DNA of 64,000 nucleotides, taken from positions 1 through 64,000 of the forward strand of contig NZ_LDUE01000019.1 of the NCBI RefSeq assembly GCF_001038485.1. The letters run 5' to 3'. Under the pieces are notes generated by a model. That model saw only the letters and a list, made by a program, of their open reading frames with translations, did not search any database and was not told where the DNA came from. The position numbers and the translations under genes were made by a program. Below, one piece after another: positions 38,801 through 46,393 of the stretch. Each line of letters opens with the position of its first letter. Position 1 is the stretch's first letter. Source of the DNA: Ornithinibacillus californiensis (lineage in GTDB: Bacteria > Bacillota > Bacilli > Bacillales > Amphibacillaceae).

Positions 38801-41231
38801 TAAGACTCAGTTCTCGTTCTGCTTTATCAATATACTCTATTACCTGATCATCATGGTACGCATGTATATGGGCATTTGCTAGTTTTATATAGGCATCCAG
38901 TCTATGCTTCGCGTTATTTTCTTTCTCAGCTAGACGTTCTGCCTCTTCTAAATATTCTAATGCTACAGTAATATCTCCTGTATCTGATGATAGGGCCCCT
39001 AATTCCAAGTAAAGTTCCATGCGTTCACCAGAGTTAGTGGTTAATTCAAGGGCTTTCTTCAAATTATCAATTTGTGCCTTGGTGTTCTTAGCTACTTCCA
39101 TTTTTTTTGCATTTTCCAAGTAGTAAATTCTAGCTTTTTCAAGATTTTTCGCATTGGCAAAATGAAAAATTAATTCATCGAGATTTTTCACTTCGTGGAA
39201 ATCCGTAACTTCTTCTAATCTAGCAGCGGCAAGCTCGTGCTTTGCAGTTTTTTCTTCCTGAGAAATTTTTTCATACACAATATTCTTCAACACTTTACTA
39301 CGAAAATCATATAGATACGCACTATCATCGATTAAACGCTGTAAAACGCCTCTTTTTACTAAGTCCTCTACATGCATTTCTAGGCTTGGAGAAGTTGGCA
39401 AAAACTCTTCAATCGTAACCATGGAAACAGGCTTCGAAAAGATAGAGATACTTTTTAAGATATCCAAGCTAAGTGGATTCAAATCCTTTAACTGGTTCAC
39501 AAGAGCATGTTCTACACTATTTGGAAGATCTAATAGACTATAGTTCTTGTCTCCTTCCGGTATATCAATTTGCCACCTACCGGTCTGTTCACTTACATAG
39601 AGAATCTGGCGACTATATAAGTCCTTCATAATTTCGGTCACAAATAGCGGGTTCCCATAAGACTGGCGGTAAATTCTTCTAGAAATATTTTTAGGAATAA
39701 ACGAGATTGATAGGATACTTTGAATCATTTCACCGGTATGTTTCTCATCTAGTTGTTCTAGCCGAATAATTTCGGAGTCTTGTCGTTTCTTCATGTTATG
39801 GATAAACTCGGATGCAACTGTATTAGTAGCCATCTCATTGTCTTCACAAGAGAATATAATGGATAAATTCGTATTTTCTAATACTTCTGTACATACATAA
39901 TTAAACGTATCAATCGTAAAATCATCTGCTAGATGGATATTATCGATAATCATAACTGCGGGGTGATTTTGGATACTTTCATTAATAAAACCAGCGATCC
40001 GATTCAACAAGCGGTACTTCGTATTATGTTCATTCGTGTAACTTAATGAAGCAGCATAGTTCTTATCCAATAATTCAGGGAAGTATTTCATTAACTCCTG
40101 ACTATATTTTTCTAATATACTCTTATCCGTTTCAATAATTAGCTTACGTAAAAGATCAATCCACATTTGCTTACTATCAGCAGATATATTATTAAGGCTA
40201 TAGCTGGAATAAACACTTGCCTTACTCAAATCAAATAAGAATTTAATCTCCTGTAGAAAACGAGTTTTACCAATACCATTCGTACCCTGCACAAAAAATA
40301 TTCGCTTACTAGGTTGAAAGGAAATCATCTTTTCATAGGATTTAAGGATATTATTAATCTGTTCTTCTCTACCAACAAGCTTCGTATGAAGGTTAAGACC
40401 TTCAAACTCTTCCTTTTTCACATTAGAATAATTCGTTTGCAAAACTTTATTTATGTCGACTATTAGTTCATATAAATTACTGTAGGAATCCTTCTCTGTG
40501 TTAAGTATATTTTCGAGCACTGGTATAATTTTTCGCGCTTCAGCGTCGGTAGATGTTTTTGCAAATAAAGCTAGCTCACGAGTTGGATTTTTCAGTGAAG
40601 GATTATCAGATAGCATGGCTAATAGAATAACTCCCAAGGAATATATGTCTGATTCCTCATTCTCAGGAATTCCCGCTAAAACCTGGGGAGATTTATAAGC
40701 AGAGTCCTCGATACGCTCCGCATGAGTAATTCTTTCCATCTGGACTGATGCAACGTCCTTAAGTAGGACTTGAAGCCCCTCGCCCTTTCTTATCACTTGT
40801 ACAGAATGGCGATTTAATGCACCATAAATAAACCCCTTCAAATGGAGGTAGTGAACAGCCGTACAAAGCTCTACGAAGCTATCCATCATTTGACGGAAGG
40901 TCATTTCTTTCGTTACGTCAAATATGTTTTCGGTCCCAGTCACATAATCGGAAGTAAAAAAGTACTGGGGCTCCGCTTGTAGCTTACTATCAATATATGA
41001 AACGGTATTGAAACTATAATTACGAACGATTGCTTTACTTGTTAGACTCTTAATATCAAGAAATCTACTAATAAAGAAGTCGATTAGTGACTTTGGTAAA
41101 TATTCAGTATTTAGTAAGTGTAAGAGAATTAATTTATTCTCTTTACGCATATCAAAAGCAGAATAAACCATCACATGCTTTTCTTGCTTCACTAGTTCTT
41201 TTAGCCTATATCTATTGTTGATGATTTCCAT
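35844..41231 (-). CDS. Giant pseudokinase-AAA-TPR-GAF-GGDEF-GAF signalling protein (upstream copy)
   Basis: A 1795-aa paralogue of the next gene with the same domain order: degenerate kinase domain (1-270, YGALNRHS for the catalytic loop), AAA/STAND ATPase with Walker A GTNGIGKT near 325, a long TPR region with clear helical pairs (LGKPDEALEVYHKSVSLLEE, YDKAMEYHLRVKNLSEEYGI), GAF, GGDEF (MFDLDKFKGVNDRYGH, GRYGGEEF) and C-terminal GAF. I use ATG at 41231, 8 nt after GGAG; the GTG at 41240 directly abuts that site. No RxxD site precedes GGEEF. It lies behind a convincing c-di-GMP-I riboswitch, so its own product may control its expression. The pair probably arose by tandem duplication. Confidence 0.85.
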   Translation of the reverse strand: MEIINNRYRLKELVKQEKHVMVYSAFDMRKENKLILLHLLNTEYLPKSLIDFFISRFLDIKSLTSKAIVRNYSFNTVSYIDSKLQAEPQYFFTSDYVTGTENIFDVTKEMTFRQMMDSFVELCTAVHYLHLKGFIYGALNRHSVQVIRKGEGLQVLLKDVASVQMERITHAERIEDSAYKSPQVLAGIPENEESDIYSLGVILLAMLSDNPSLKNPTRELALFAKTSTDAEARKIIPVLENILNTEKDSYSNLYELIVDINKVLQTNYSNVKKEEFEGLNLHTKLVGREEQINNILKSYEKMISFQPSKRIFFVQGTNGIGKTRFLQEIKFLFDLSKASVYSSYSLNNISADSKQMWIDLLRKLIIETDKSILEKYSQELMKYFPELLDKNYAASLSYTNEHNTKYRLLNRIAGFINESIQNHPAVMIIDNIHLADDFTIDTFNYVCTEVLENTNLSIIFSCEDNEMATNTVASEFIHNMKKRQDSEIIRLEQLDEKHTGEMIQSILSISFIPKNISRRIYRQSYGNPLFVTEIMKDLYSRQILYVSEQTGRWQIDIPEGDKNYSLLDLPNSVEHALVNQLKDLNPLSLDILKSISIFSKPVSMVTIEEFLPTSPSLEMHVEDLVKRGVLQRLIDDSAYLYDFRSKVLKNIVYEKISQEEKTAKHELAAARLEEVTDFHEVKNLDELIFHFANAKNLEKARIYYLENAKKMEVAKNTKAQIDNLKKALELTTNSGERMELYLELGALSSDTGDITVALEYLEEAERLAEKENNAKHRLDAYIKLANAHIHAYHDDQVIEYIDKAERELSLNPDEASRLEIKRFRALLLTDGNQIQEAAELFHELIAECGDQFNKIKGNAYRTLGFIYVHLGKPDEALEVYHKSVSLLEEINYTRGVLLSLNNIGAVYAEHYQDYDKAMEYHLRVKNLSEEYGIHTSEVFALINIAESHLNKHDFETAFDHFSHALTKAERYNMPQEKYVLLNLLTQVGLERNNFNDALGYFRKLKKDLKDNPNKGFDIAEYYMTSSKIYLALGNYEEADRYNQKIIEFHHEHENILKYTATVNVLINQLRLVEDSIDAFLIDQIIRLTDKITSTSIIIESLCEAIQQVAQKDEIELAQHLLTELEMYVSEDMPNILRAKYLHAKGAVSFRKAPNQTISYLEESLSLAKAVKNKELIFRIQADLGNCYFALENYYDAANYYLESSEGIKELIHQIPGEYRLTFMKGRKFSKVFSHLAKIRKWMQSGENERFDLAKLLEEVQTINELDEIRNNQVDAFISNPIFMQYISDQYMEKLSGGILHQEDLFIHLDSDVTKNFEMIGKFLAGRLLATRGFILAEEKGQELTVLSSIDGNRKLPGNLSIFNRVRSTMKPVLLSEWSKQDKVDPHFLPDDLKAVLCIPIIKDVESHSLVGETKQVLGYIYLETDKIVNNFNQHGLEKCMQLVKFLVLLLEKRQLTIAASIDKLTGALTRKSLEDALQNTLDFSRKNGNEFSIIMFDLDKFKGVNDRYGHQIGDQILREVSQVILANLDPSSLFGRYGGEEFVIILPSVKVDEAARFAEELRLTVQGQKLLGEKHEVTLSMGLATYPEHGQTVRELILKADQALYVAKENGRNNSQVWQKEFENKVKQANKLTGIISGDEIRDARNVLALVELIQLTNQVITVEDKIYHFLGRIIEIIEAEYGYILLTDGDFISHTFGRKSQEEAWVNNSTYNPDIISSVVREGRSFSTIDWEETDKINTVNGLPDWDSIIAVPISTGGRLKGVIYLSAPARLKEFGADEINVLNVYSELVANIV

Positions 41232-41310
41232 TTCCTTCACTCCAACTGAAAAATCATACTATTATTATGGTTTTCTATGAAAAACTGACCTGTTCGGTAA
41301 TTTTCAAACA

Positions 41311-41341
41311 AAAAAAAGACTATCCATGCAATTGAATAGCC
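41311..41341 (-). terminator. Expression-platform terminator of the c-di-GMP-I riboswitch
   Basis: On the minus strand GGCTATTCA and TGGATAGTC form a 9-bp stem (two wobbles) followed by TTTTTTTG, between the aptamer and the giant gene. Confidence 0.8.
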
Positions 41342-41344
41342 AAA

Positions 41345-41435
41345 AAATGCTTTGGTAGCCAGGCGATCATCGTTTCTTTAAACATTAGATCCATAGCTTT
41401 GCGTCCTACCCTTTCGAATAGTTTGCCTTTTCAAC
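41345..41435 (-). promoter_or_regulatory. c-di-GMP-I (GEMM-I) riboswitch
   Basis: On the minus strand the aptamer shows GGCAAAC, the GAAA-tetraloop hairpin CTATTCGAAAGGGTAG, GGACGCAAAGC, a GGATCTAATG second-stem start with tetraloop receptor, and the closing GATCGCCTGGCTACC. These are the conserved elements of the class in the right order and spacing. A Rho-independent terminator follows and then a GGDEF gene, a typical target. Confidence 0.85.
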
Positions 41436-41467
41436 ACACGGTATGTAGTTACTATTACTTATTACCT

Positions 41468-41495
41468 ATTTTACACCAATCTTGTAATAATTCAA
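41468..41495 (-). promoter_or_regulatory. Promoter of the riboswitch and upstream giant gene
   Basis: On the minus strand -35 TTGAAT and -10 TAAAAT are 16 nt apart, about 30 nt before the aptamer. Confidence 0.5.
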
Positions 41496-41659
41496 TATTT
41501 AATAATAGAAAAGTTAGATATTTTTAAATTTTAGTCTATCCGATTGATTATACCCTATTTTTATTGTGGTGAAACATTAATTTAATAGAAAAAAAGAAGT
41601 AGTGACAAAATATTTCTATCAAAGGTAAAGCCGAACACTTTTGTTAGTGCATATAACAC

Positions 41660-41840
41660 GCCCCGGAAATATACTTCGCTTTCCGTGGGCGGCTGGTGAG
41701 CCAGGCAGCTACTTGAAATGGCTTCCTTGCTGCCTTGCATCGAGGAAGCCTTCTTCGTAGCGTTACTAGCAGACGCAGGTGCATCTTGGGGTCTCACCGA
41801 AGCCTATCCTCCCACAGGAGTCTTCGTATATGTCCGGGGC
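41660..41840 (-). repeat. GC-rich interspersed repeat, copy C (long form)
   Basis: Inverted relative to copies A and B. It carries GGTGAGACCCC, GGAAAGCGAAGTATAT and the inner block GGCTTCCTCGATGCAAGGCA shared with copy B. Its ends GCCCCGGA and TCCGGGGC are complementary to each other but unlike the ends of the other copies. It occupies most of the gap between the riboswitch promoter and the AtoE-type gene. Confidence 0.85.
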
Positions 41841-41924
41841 TAATGTAGTGTATGTCCGTATTAAAAACCTTTGTATTACTTATTTCCTAACCTCTTTGTT
41901 TTGTTGTATTTTAGAATCTAGTTT

Positions 41925-43265
41925 TTAGAAAAACAATAGTCCAATTGATATTGGTATAAAGCTCCAGAATAGTACCATGACGCAGAATCCCATGATGTCA
42001 CGTACTTTTAGGCCTGCAATGGCAAGTAGTGGTAATGCCCAGAATGGTTGGATCATGTTCGTCCAGGCATCTCCCCAGGCTACAGCCATTGCTGTTTTTG
42101 CTGTGTCTGCTCCTAGGTCTAAAGCTGCTTCCATCATGATTGGCCCCTGTACCGCCCATTGACCTCCACCAGAAGGGATAAAGAAGTTTAGGATACCTGC
42201 ACTAATAAAGCTAAACAAAGGAAGTGTAACTTCATTAGAAACATTTACGAAGAACATAGACAACTGTTCCGATAGTCCAGATTCTGTCATCATACCCATA
42301 ATCCCTGCATAGAACGGGAATTGAATAATAATTCCACCGGCATTTTTCACGGCGCCTGTTACACTGTTCAAGAAGCGACGTGGTGTGCCATGGAAAAGAA
42401 TTCCTAAAAATAAGAAGATGAAGTTGACGATGTTTAGATTTAGGTCAAACCCATTGGTTACGAAGTGATAGATAACAAATGCAAGACCAAGTAGCCCTAT
42501 TAAGTATGAGATAATCTTGCTATTTTCTAACCGTTCCGCAGGAGTTATTTCTTCCTTAGGTGTTGGCTCTTCTACCTTCTCTACCATTGCATTTGCCTGT
42601 ATGTTTAATAATTCCGGGTCAATTTGTCCAATATTATTATGAGATTTCATTAGCAGTCTATTTAAAAATGGAAGTGAGATTAACAAACTTCCTACAATAA
42701 ATAAGTTCGGTCCTGCGAAAAGTGTGTCTATAACAGGAATAGCCCCTATTTCGTCATGTAAGAAATGGTCATCGGTTGCAATTAGCAATGGAATAGAGCC
42801 AGATAGACCACCATGCCATAGTAAGAATCCACTATAAGCACTAGCCATTAGTAAGCGATAATCGGCAGAAGGCACACGTTTGGCAACGTGAATCGCAAGT
42901 AACGCCCCTACAACAAGTCCAAAACCATAGTTAATTAAACACGCGATTGATGCTACAAAGGTTACTAGTAACACTGCTTGTCCTGGTGAATTTGCTAGCG
43001 TACTAATTTTACCTAATAATCTTTTAACAATTGGGCTATTTGCCAAGATATAACCCGTTACAACGATAAGGGACATTTGCATCGCAAATTGTAATAATCC
43101 CCAGAATCCATTTCCCCAGTACTCCACCATACGTACTGGTGAGTTTCCAGTGAAAATCATACCTGAAATAAATACGACAAATGTTAAAATAATAGCGAAA
43201 AGAAATGCATCCGGTAAATACCTACGAACCATACGATCAAAAAAGTTAGTAATAGAACCTAGCAT
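41925..43265 (-). CDS. Short-chain fatty acid transporter, AtoE family
   Basis: A 446-aa membrane protein with about ten to twelve hydrophobic segments. Family blocks are RYLPDAFLFAIILTFVVFISGMI, SIACLINYGFGLVVGALLA, SAYSGFLLWHGGLSGSIPLLIAT, IIIQFPFYAGIMGMM and FIPSGGGQWAVQGPIMMEAA, with AWGDAWTNMIQPFWALPLL near the end. AtoE-type carriers import acetoacetate, butyrate and other short fatty acids. AAGGAGGG precedes the ATG. No acetyl-CoA-transferase or thiolase genes are adjacent, so the substrate is inferred from family only. Confidence 0.87.
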   Translation of the reverse strand: MLGSITNFFDRMVRRYLPDAFLFAIILTFVVFISGMIFTGNSPVRMVEYWGNGFWGLLQFAMQMSLIVVTGYILANSPIVKRLLGKISTLANSPGQAVLLVTFVASIACLINYGFGLVVGALLAIHVAKRVPSADYRLLMASAYSGFLLWHGGLSGSIPLLIATDDHFLHDEIGAIPVIDTLFAGPNLFIVGSLLISLPFLNRLLMKSHNNIGQIDPELLNIQANAMVEKVEEPTPKEEITPAERLENSKIISYLIGLLGLAFVIYHFVTNGFDLNLNIVNFIFLFLGILFHGTPRRFLNSVTGAVKNAGGIIIQFPFYAGIMGMMTESGLSEQLSMFFVNVSNEVTLPLFSFISAGILNFFIPSGGGQWAVQGPIMMEAALDLGADTAKTAMAVAWGDAWTNMIQPFWALPLLAIAGLKVRDIMGFCVMVLFWSFIPISIGLLFF

Positions 43266-43659
43266 TTTTTCCCTCCTTTAATAGTTTGGATTTAATACAT
43301 TTTATTCTAGAATGTTACTTTTATTCTAAAAGAATGAACAATCTTTAGTTTATTCTTTTTTGTATAAAAATCCAAGTATCTACTAGAAAGAGCATCGTAA
43401 AGGTTATTTTTTCTTGGAGGAGATATCGGTGTCTGTAAGCTTTGTTGTCGTCGTTTCTTGAGGTTTTTATTACATTATTTAACAAGGTAAACTTCATGTA
43501 AAATTAGTTCTTTAAGTTTTACGAGGGGTACTATTTGTAAGAATCTCAGTTTGATGAGCACTAAATAAGTATCTTCTTTTGTATGCAGAAAGGTTTATTG
43601 GGACTACCCAAATGGGGTGAGGCGTCTATTTTATATAGTGTTTCATAAACAGTTAACTA
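43266..43659. other. Stretch without a supported gene
   Basis: About 394 bp. The only notable feature is GGAGGAG followed 6 nt later by a GTG opening an 11-codon ORF (43429-43461, MSVSFVVVVS). It could be a leader peptide or gene debris. No hairpin or clear homology is seen. Confidence 0.4.
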
Positions 43660-43818
43660 TCATTTCATGTATTTTATGATAAGTTTATCCAACTCTTCAC
43701 TTTTTCTAAGCACTTCCTTATTATTGATTCCATTTTTCTTTGCTTCCTCTAATAACTCAGAGCGCTTCATATCGATTACATCTCTTGCAGCAGCTTTCAT
43801 TTTATTTTTATTTCTCAT
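43660..43818 (-). CDS. Spo0E-like aspartyl-phosphate phosphatase
   Basis: A 52-aa protein preceded by a perfect AAGGAGG site 6 nt before the ATG. It is a two-helix hairpin: the first helix holds MKRSELLEEAKKNG, and the second holds the family signature SEELDKLIIKY (SxxLD). Spo0E-family proteins dephosphorylate Spo0A~P or other response regulators and delay sporulation. No other gene is nearby in the same transcript. Length and motif fit the family well; the target response regulator cannot be predicted. Confidence 0.82.
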   Translation of the reverse strand: MRNKNKMKAAARDVIDMKRSELLEEAKKNGINNKEVLRKSEELDKLIIKYMK

Positions 43819-43902
43819 GAAAACCTCCTTCTATTTAAGCTTTTAATCACTATATACCTTTTTTTCTAATATTGTAATCTAGGTAAAAAGAACTGTTAAA
43901 CC

Positions 43903-43934
43903 AAAGCTCCCAGACCTTACTGATCTGGGAGCTT
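43903..43934 (-). terminator. Terminator of the sucrose operon
   Basis: On the minus strand AGCTCCCAGA and TCTGGGAGCT form a 10-bp perfect stem followed by TTGGTTT, 5 nt after the fructokinase stop. Confidence 0.75.
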
Positions 43935-43938
43935 AAAG

Positions 43939-44892
43939 TTATTTTTTGGAAATATATTTCTCTACCATATCTATTGTTGGCATTGCTGGAATAGCCCCTT
44001 TTTCTGTTGCAACTATAGCACCCATCGCATTACCAAATTGAAGGATTTGCCGTTTCTCTTTTTTAGTCAATTCTTTACCAATCAGGTCAAGTTCCAGTAG
44101 CTTAAATAGGGCTCCAGCAAAGAATGCATCCCCACATCCTGTTGTATCAATAGCGTACACTGTATATCCTGGAACATATTCCAGCACTCCATTCGTATAA
44201 CAATAACTCCCCTTTGCCCCTTGCGTAACCAATAATATTGGAATAGTATATTGGGCAGTAATTTTTTCGGCAGCAGTTTGAATATCTGTTTCACCAGTTA
44301 AGAATTCCAACTCTTCTTCTGATAGTTTTACAATATCTGCATAGGCAAGTATTGCTAAAATATTATCCTTTGCTTCATTTAAGCTTTTCCATAGCGCTGG
44401 CCTTAAATTCGGGTCAAAAGAAATAGTCACTCCATGATTTTTTGCCAATGTAAGTGCTTCAAGGGTTGCCTCCCGTACAGGCTCGTCTGTCATTGAGATA
44501 GAGCCGACATGAAAGATTTTTGAGTTCGCAATGATATCCGACTTCACGTCCTCTTTCGATAGCATCATATCGGCACCAGGATTACGGTAAAAGCTAAACG
44601 AACGCTCTCCTCCCTCACCTATATGTACAAATGCTAGTGTAGTCGGAATATCCGAATAGACGATTCCTTCGGTGTTTACACCATTTGATGTTAGTGTACT
44701 TTTTAGCATTTCTCCAAATTGATCCCTTCCAACACTTCCTATAAAGGCAGTTTTTTTGCCAAGACGGGATAGAGCCACCATCACATTTCCAGGTGCACCT
44801 CCTGGATTTGCAATAAAGCTAGGATTGCCTTCACTGTCTCCTTGAGGCGTAAAATCAATTAATATCTCACCTAAAGTGCTTACATCTGTCAC
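43939..44892 (-). CDS. scrK: Fructokinase (PfkB family)
   Basis: A 317-aa ribokinase-fold sugar kinase. Motifs are LGEILIDFTPQG at the N-terminus, NPGGAPGNVMVALSRLGKKTAFIGSVGRDQFG (PfkB signature 1), SFDPNLRPALW, KLSEEELEFLTGE, and the C-terminal DTTGCGDAFFAGALF with the catalytic Asp and anion hole. I use the GTG at 44892, 8 nt after AAAGGTGG; the GTG at 44904 lacks spacing. It phosphorylates the fructose released by the adjacent sucrose-6-phosphate hydrolase to fructose-6-phosphate. It is the last gene of the scr operon. Confidence 0.88.
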   Translation of the reverse strand: MTDVSTLGEILIDFTPQGDSEGNPSFIANPGGAPGNVMVALSRLGKKTAFIGSVGRDQFGEMLKSTLTSNGVNTEGIVYSDIPTTLAFVHIGEGGERSFSFYRNPGADMMLSKEDVKSDIIANSKIFHVGSISMTDEPVREATLEALTLAKNHGVTISFDPNLRPALWKSLNEAKDNILAILAYADIVKLSEEELEFLTGETDIQTAAEKITAQYTIPILLVTQGAKGSYCYTNGVLEYVPGYTVYAIDTTGCGDAFFAGALFKLLELDLIGKELTKKEKRQILQFGNAMGAIVATEKGAIPAMPTIDMVEKYISKK

Positions 44893-44916
44893 TTCATCCA
44901 CCACCTTTAGCCACTG

Positions 44917-46380
44917 CTAACATGTAACTCTCTTTAAATCCCATTTTGTTACATTCGCTTGTATATGTCCATTCACTTTAAATGTAATCTCTTCACTATT
45001 GGATGCATCAAATACTCTTGAAGAAAATACGACTGCCCCATCATTAATAAAAATTTCAATAGAAGAAGCATCTTTGTAGACATGTATGGAATTAAGTTGT
45101 TCCAAATGACAATGTCTGCTTTCAAAAGCTTTTGACTGATTTAACTTTTCCCGTTCAAATGTGAACACTTTTTCCTTTGCGTTGTAAGAAATTCGTAATG
45201 AAGCACCAATCTCTATAGAAAAATCAGTTGCTTGTATATAGGTGACTTCTACTAATAGTTCAAACACATTTCCTTTTATATCCGATAGAGAAATTCCAGC
45301 ATCATCATTAAACTTTACATCGGGATAATAGACCTCATTCAGACGTAATTGCTGCAACTCTTCCACTGGATGCTGGTATAAATTTTCATTCTTCCACTCC
45401 AACTCACGTGGAATGGTTAGAGCGTGAATCCAATGATGCTTTACGGTTGGTTGGATAACATCTGCCTCCTCAGCATTTCCCATCCAGCCAAAAAGTATCG
45501 TTCGCCCTTTCTCGTCTCTCATCGTTTGTGGTGCATAAAAATCGAAGCCACGATCAAGTTCCACAAAGTCCCCATGTTTAAAGGAAAGCGAATCAAAATC
45601 TACTTGACCTCCAAAATAGCCAGATTGAAAAATATTCTGGAATGCAAAGCCTCTTGCCAATAGACCTTGTGGACATACTAACAACACATTCTTGCCATTG
45701 ATTTCTATTAAATCTGGACATTCCCACATATATCCGAAGTCACCAAGTCCATTGAGCCCACTTCCTGCAAATGGTCCATGAAACTGCCATCTTTCTAAAT
45801 CAGATGAAGAATATAAGACAGTCACACCTTTTTCTTGCTCGGTTTGTGCACCTAGTACCATATACCACTTGTTTTGGTGGTGAAATACTTTAGGATCACG
45901 ATAATGTGCCGTAAAGCCATCTGGAACATGAATCACAGGACCTTTTTTCTCAAACGTGAACCCATCTTCAGAAATGGCCAAACATTGATAGGAGGAACGA
46001 TTTCCATCCTCATCTTTTACATTACCTGTATAGAATACATACATTTTTTCATTGTGGATGACTGCACTTCCTGAGTAACAGCCGTTTTTATCATACCAAC
46101 TGTCTGGTGCTAAGGCGATCTCCGCTTCTTCCCAGTGAACTAAATCATCAGAAGTATAATGCCCCCAGAACTTCGCACCATGGGAGGTTTCAAATGGATT
46201 CCACTGATAAAAAACATGGTATTTCCCTCGAAAATACACCAATCCATTTGGATCATTCAATAAGCCAACAGGTGGCATGATATGGTAATGCAAGCGATAG
46301 GAATCGCTTGCAACCACTTGTTTATATTCCGTTATTTGTTGATGCACCTTATTTTGCATGTCTAATGATGTCTTTTTCAT
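44917..46380 (-). CDS. scrB: Sucrose-6-phosphate hydrolase (GH32)
   Basis: A 487-aa cytoplasmic beta-fructosidase that splits sucrose-6-phosphate into glucose-6-phosphate and fructose. GH32 motifs are all present: GLLNDPNGLVYF (nucleophile Asp), FWGHYTSDDLVHWE, HYRDPKVFHHQNKWYM (RDP), MWECPDLIEI (acid/base Glu) and a C-terminal beta-sandwich with IEIFINDGAVVFSSR. ATG at 46380 is preferred because it falls 13 nt after the scrA stop and gives a normal N-terminus; an upstream start would overlap scrA by 65 nt. It sits between scrA and scrK. Confidence 0.9.
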   Translation of the reverse strand: MKKTSLDMQNKVHQQITEYKQVVASDSYRLHYHIMPPVGLLNDPNGLVYFRGKYHVFYQWNPFETSHGAKFWGHYTSDDLVHWEEAEIALAPDSWYDKNGCYSGSAVIHNEKMYVFYTGNVKDEDGNRSSYQCLAISEDGFTFEKKGPVIHVPDGFTAHYRDPKVFHHQNKWYMVLGAQTEQEKGVTVLYSSSDLERWQFHGPFAGSGLNGLGDFGYMWECPDLIEINGKNVLLVCPQGLLARGFAFQNIFQSGYFGGQVDFDSLSFKHGDFVELDRGFDFYAPQTMRDEKGRTILFGWMGNAEEADVIQPTVKHHWIHALTIPRELEWKNENLYQHPVEELQQLRLNEVYYPDVKFNDDAGISLSDIKGNVFELLVEVTYIQATDFSIEIGASLRISYNAKEKVFTFEREKLNQSKAFESRHCHLEQLNSIHVYKDASSIEIFINDGAVVFSSRVFDASNSEEITFKVNGHIQANVTKWDLKRVTC

Positions 46381-46393
46381 ACGGCTACCAACC

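Noticed and set aside
43582-43648. 21-codon plus-strand ORF before the Spo0E-like gene
   Set aside because: No Shine-Dalgarno and no hint of conservation.
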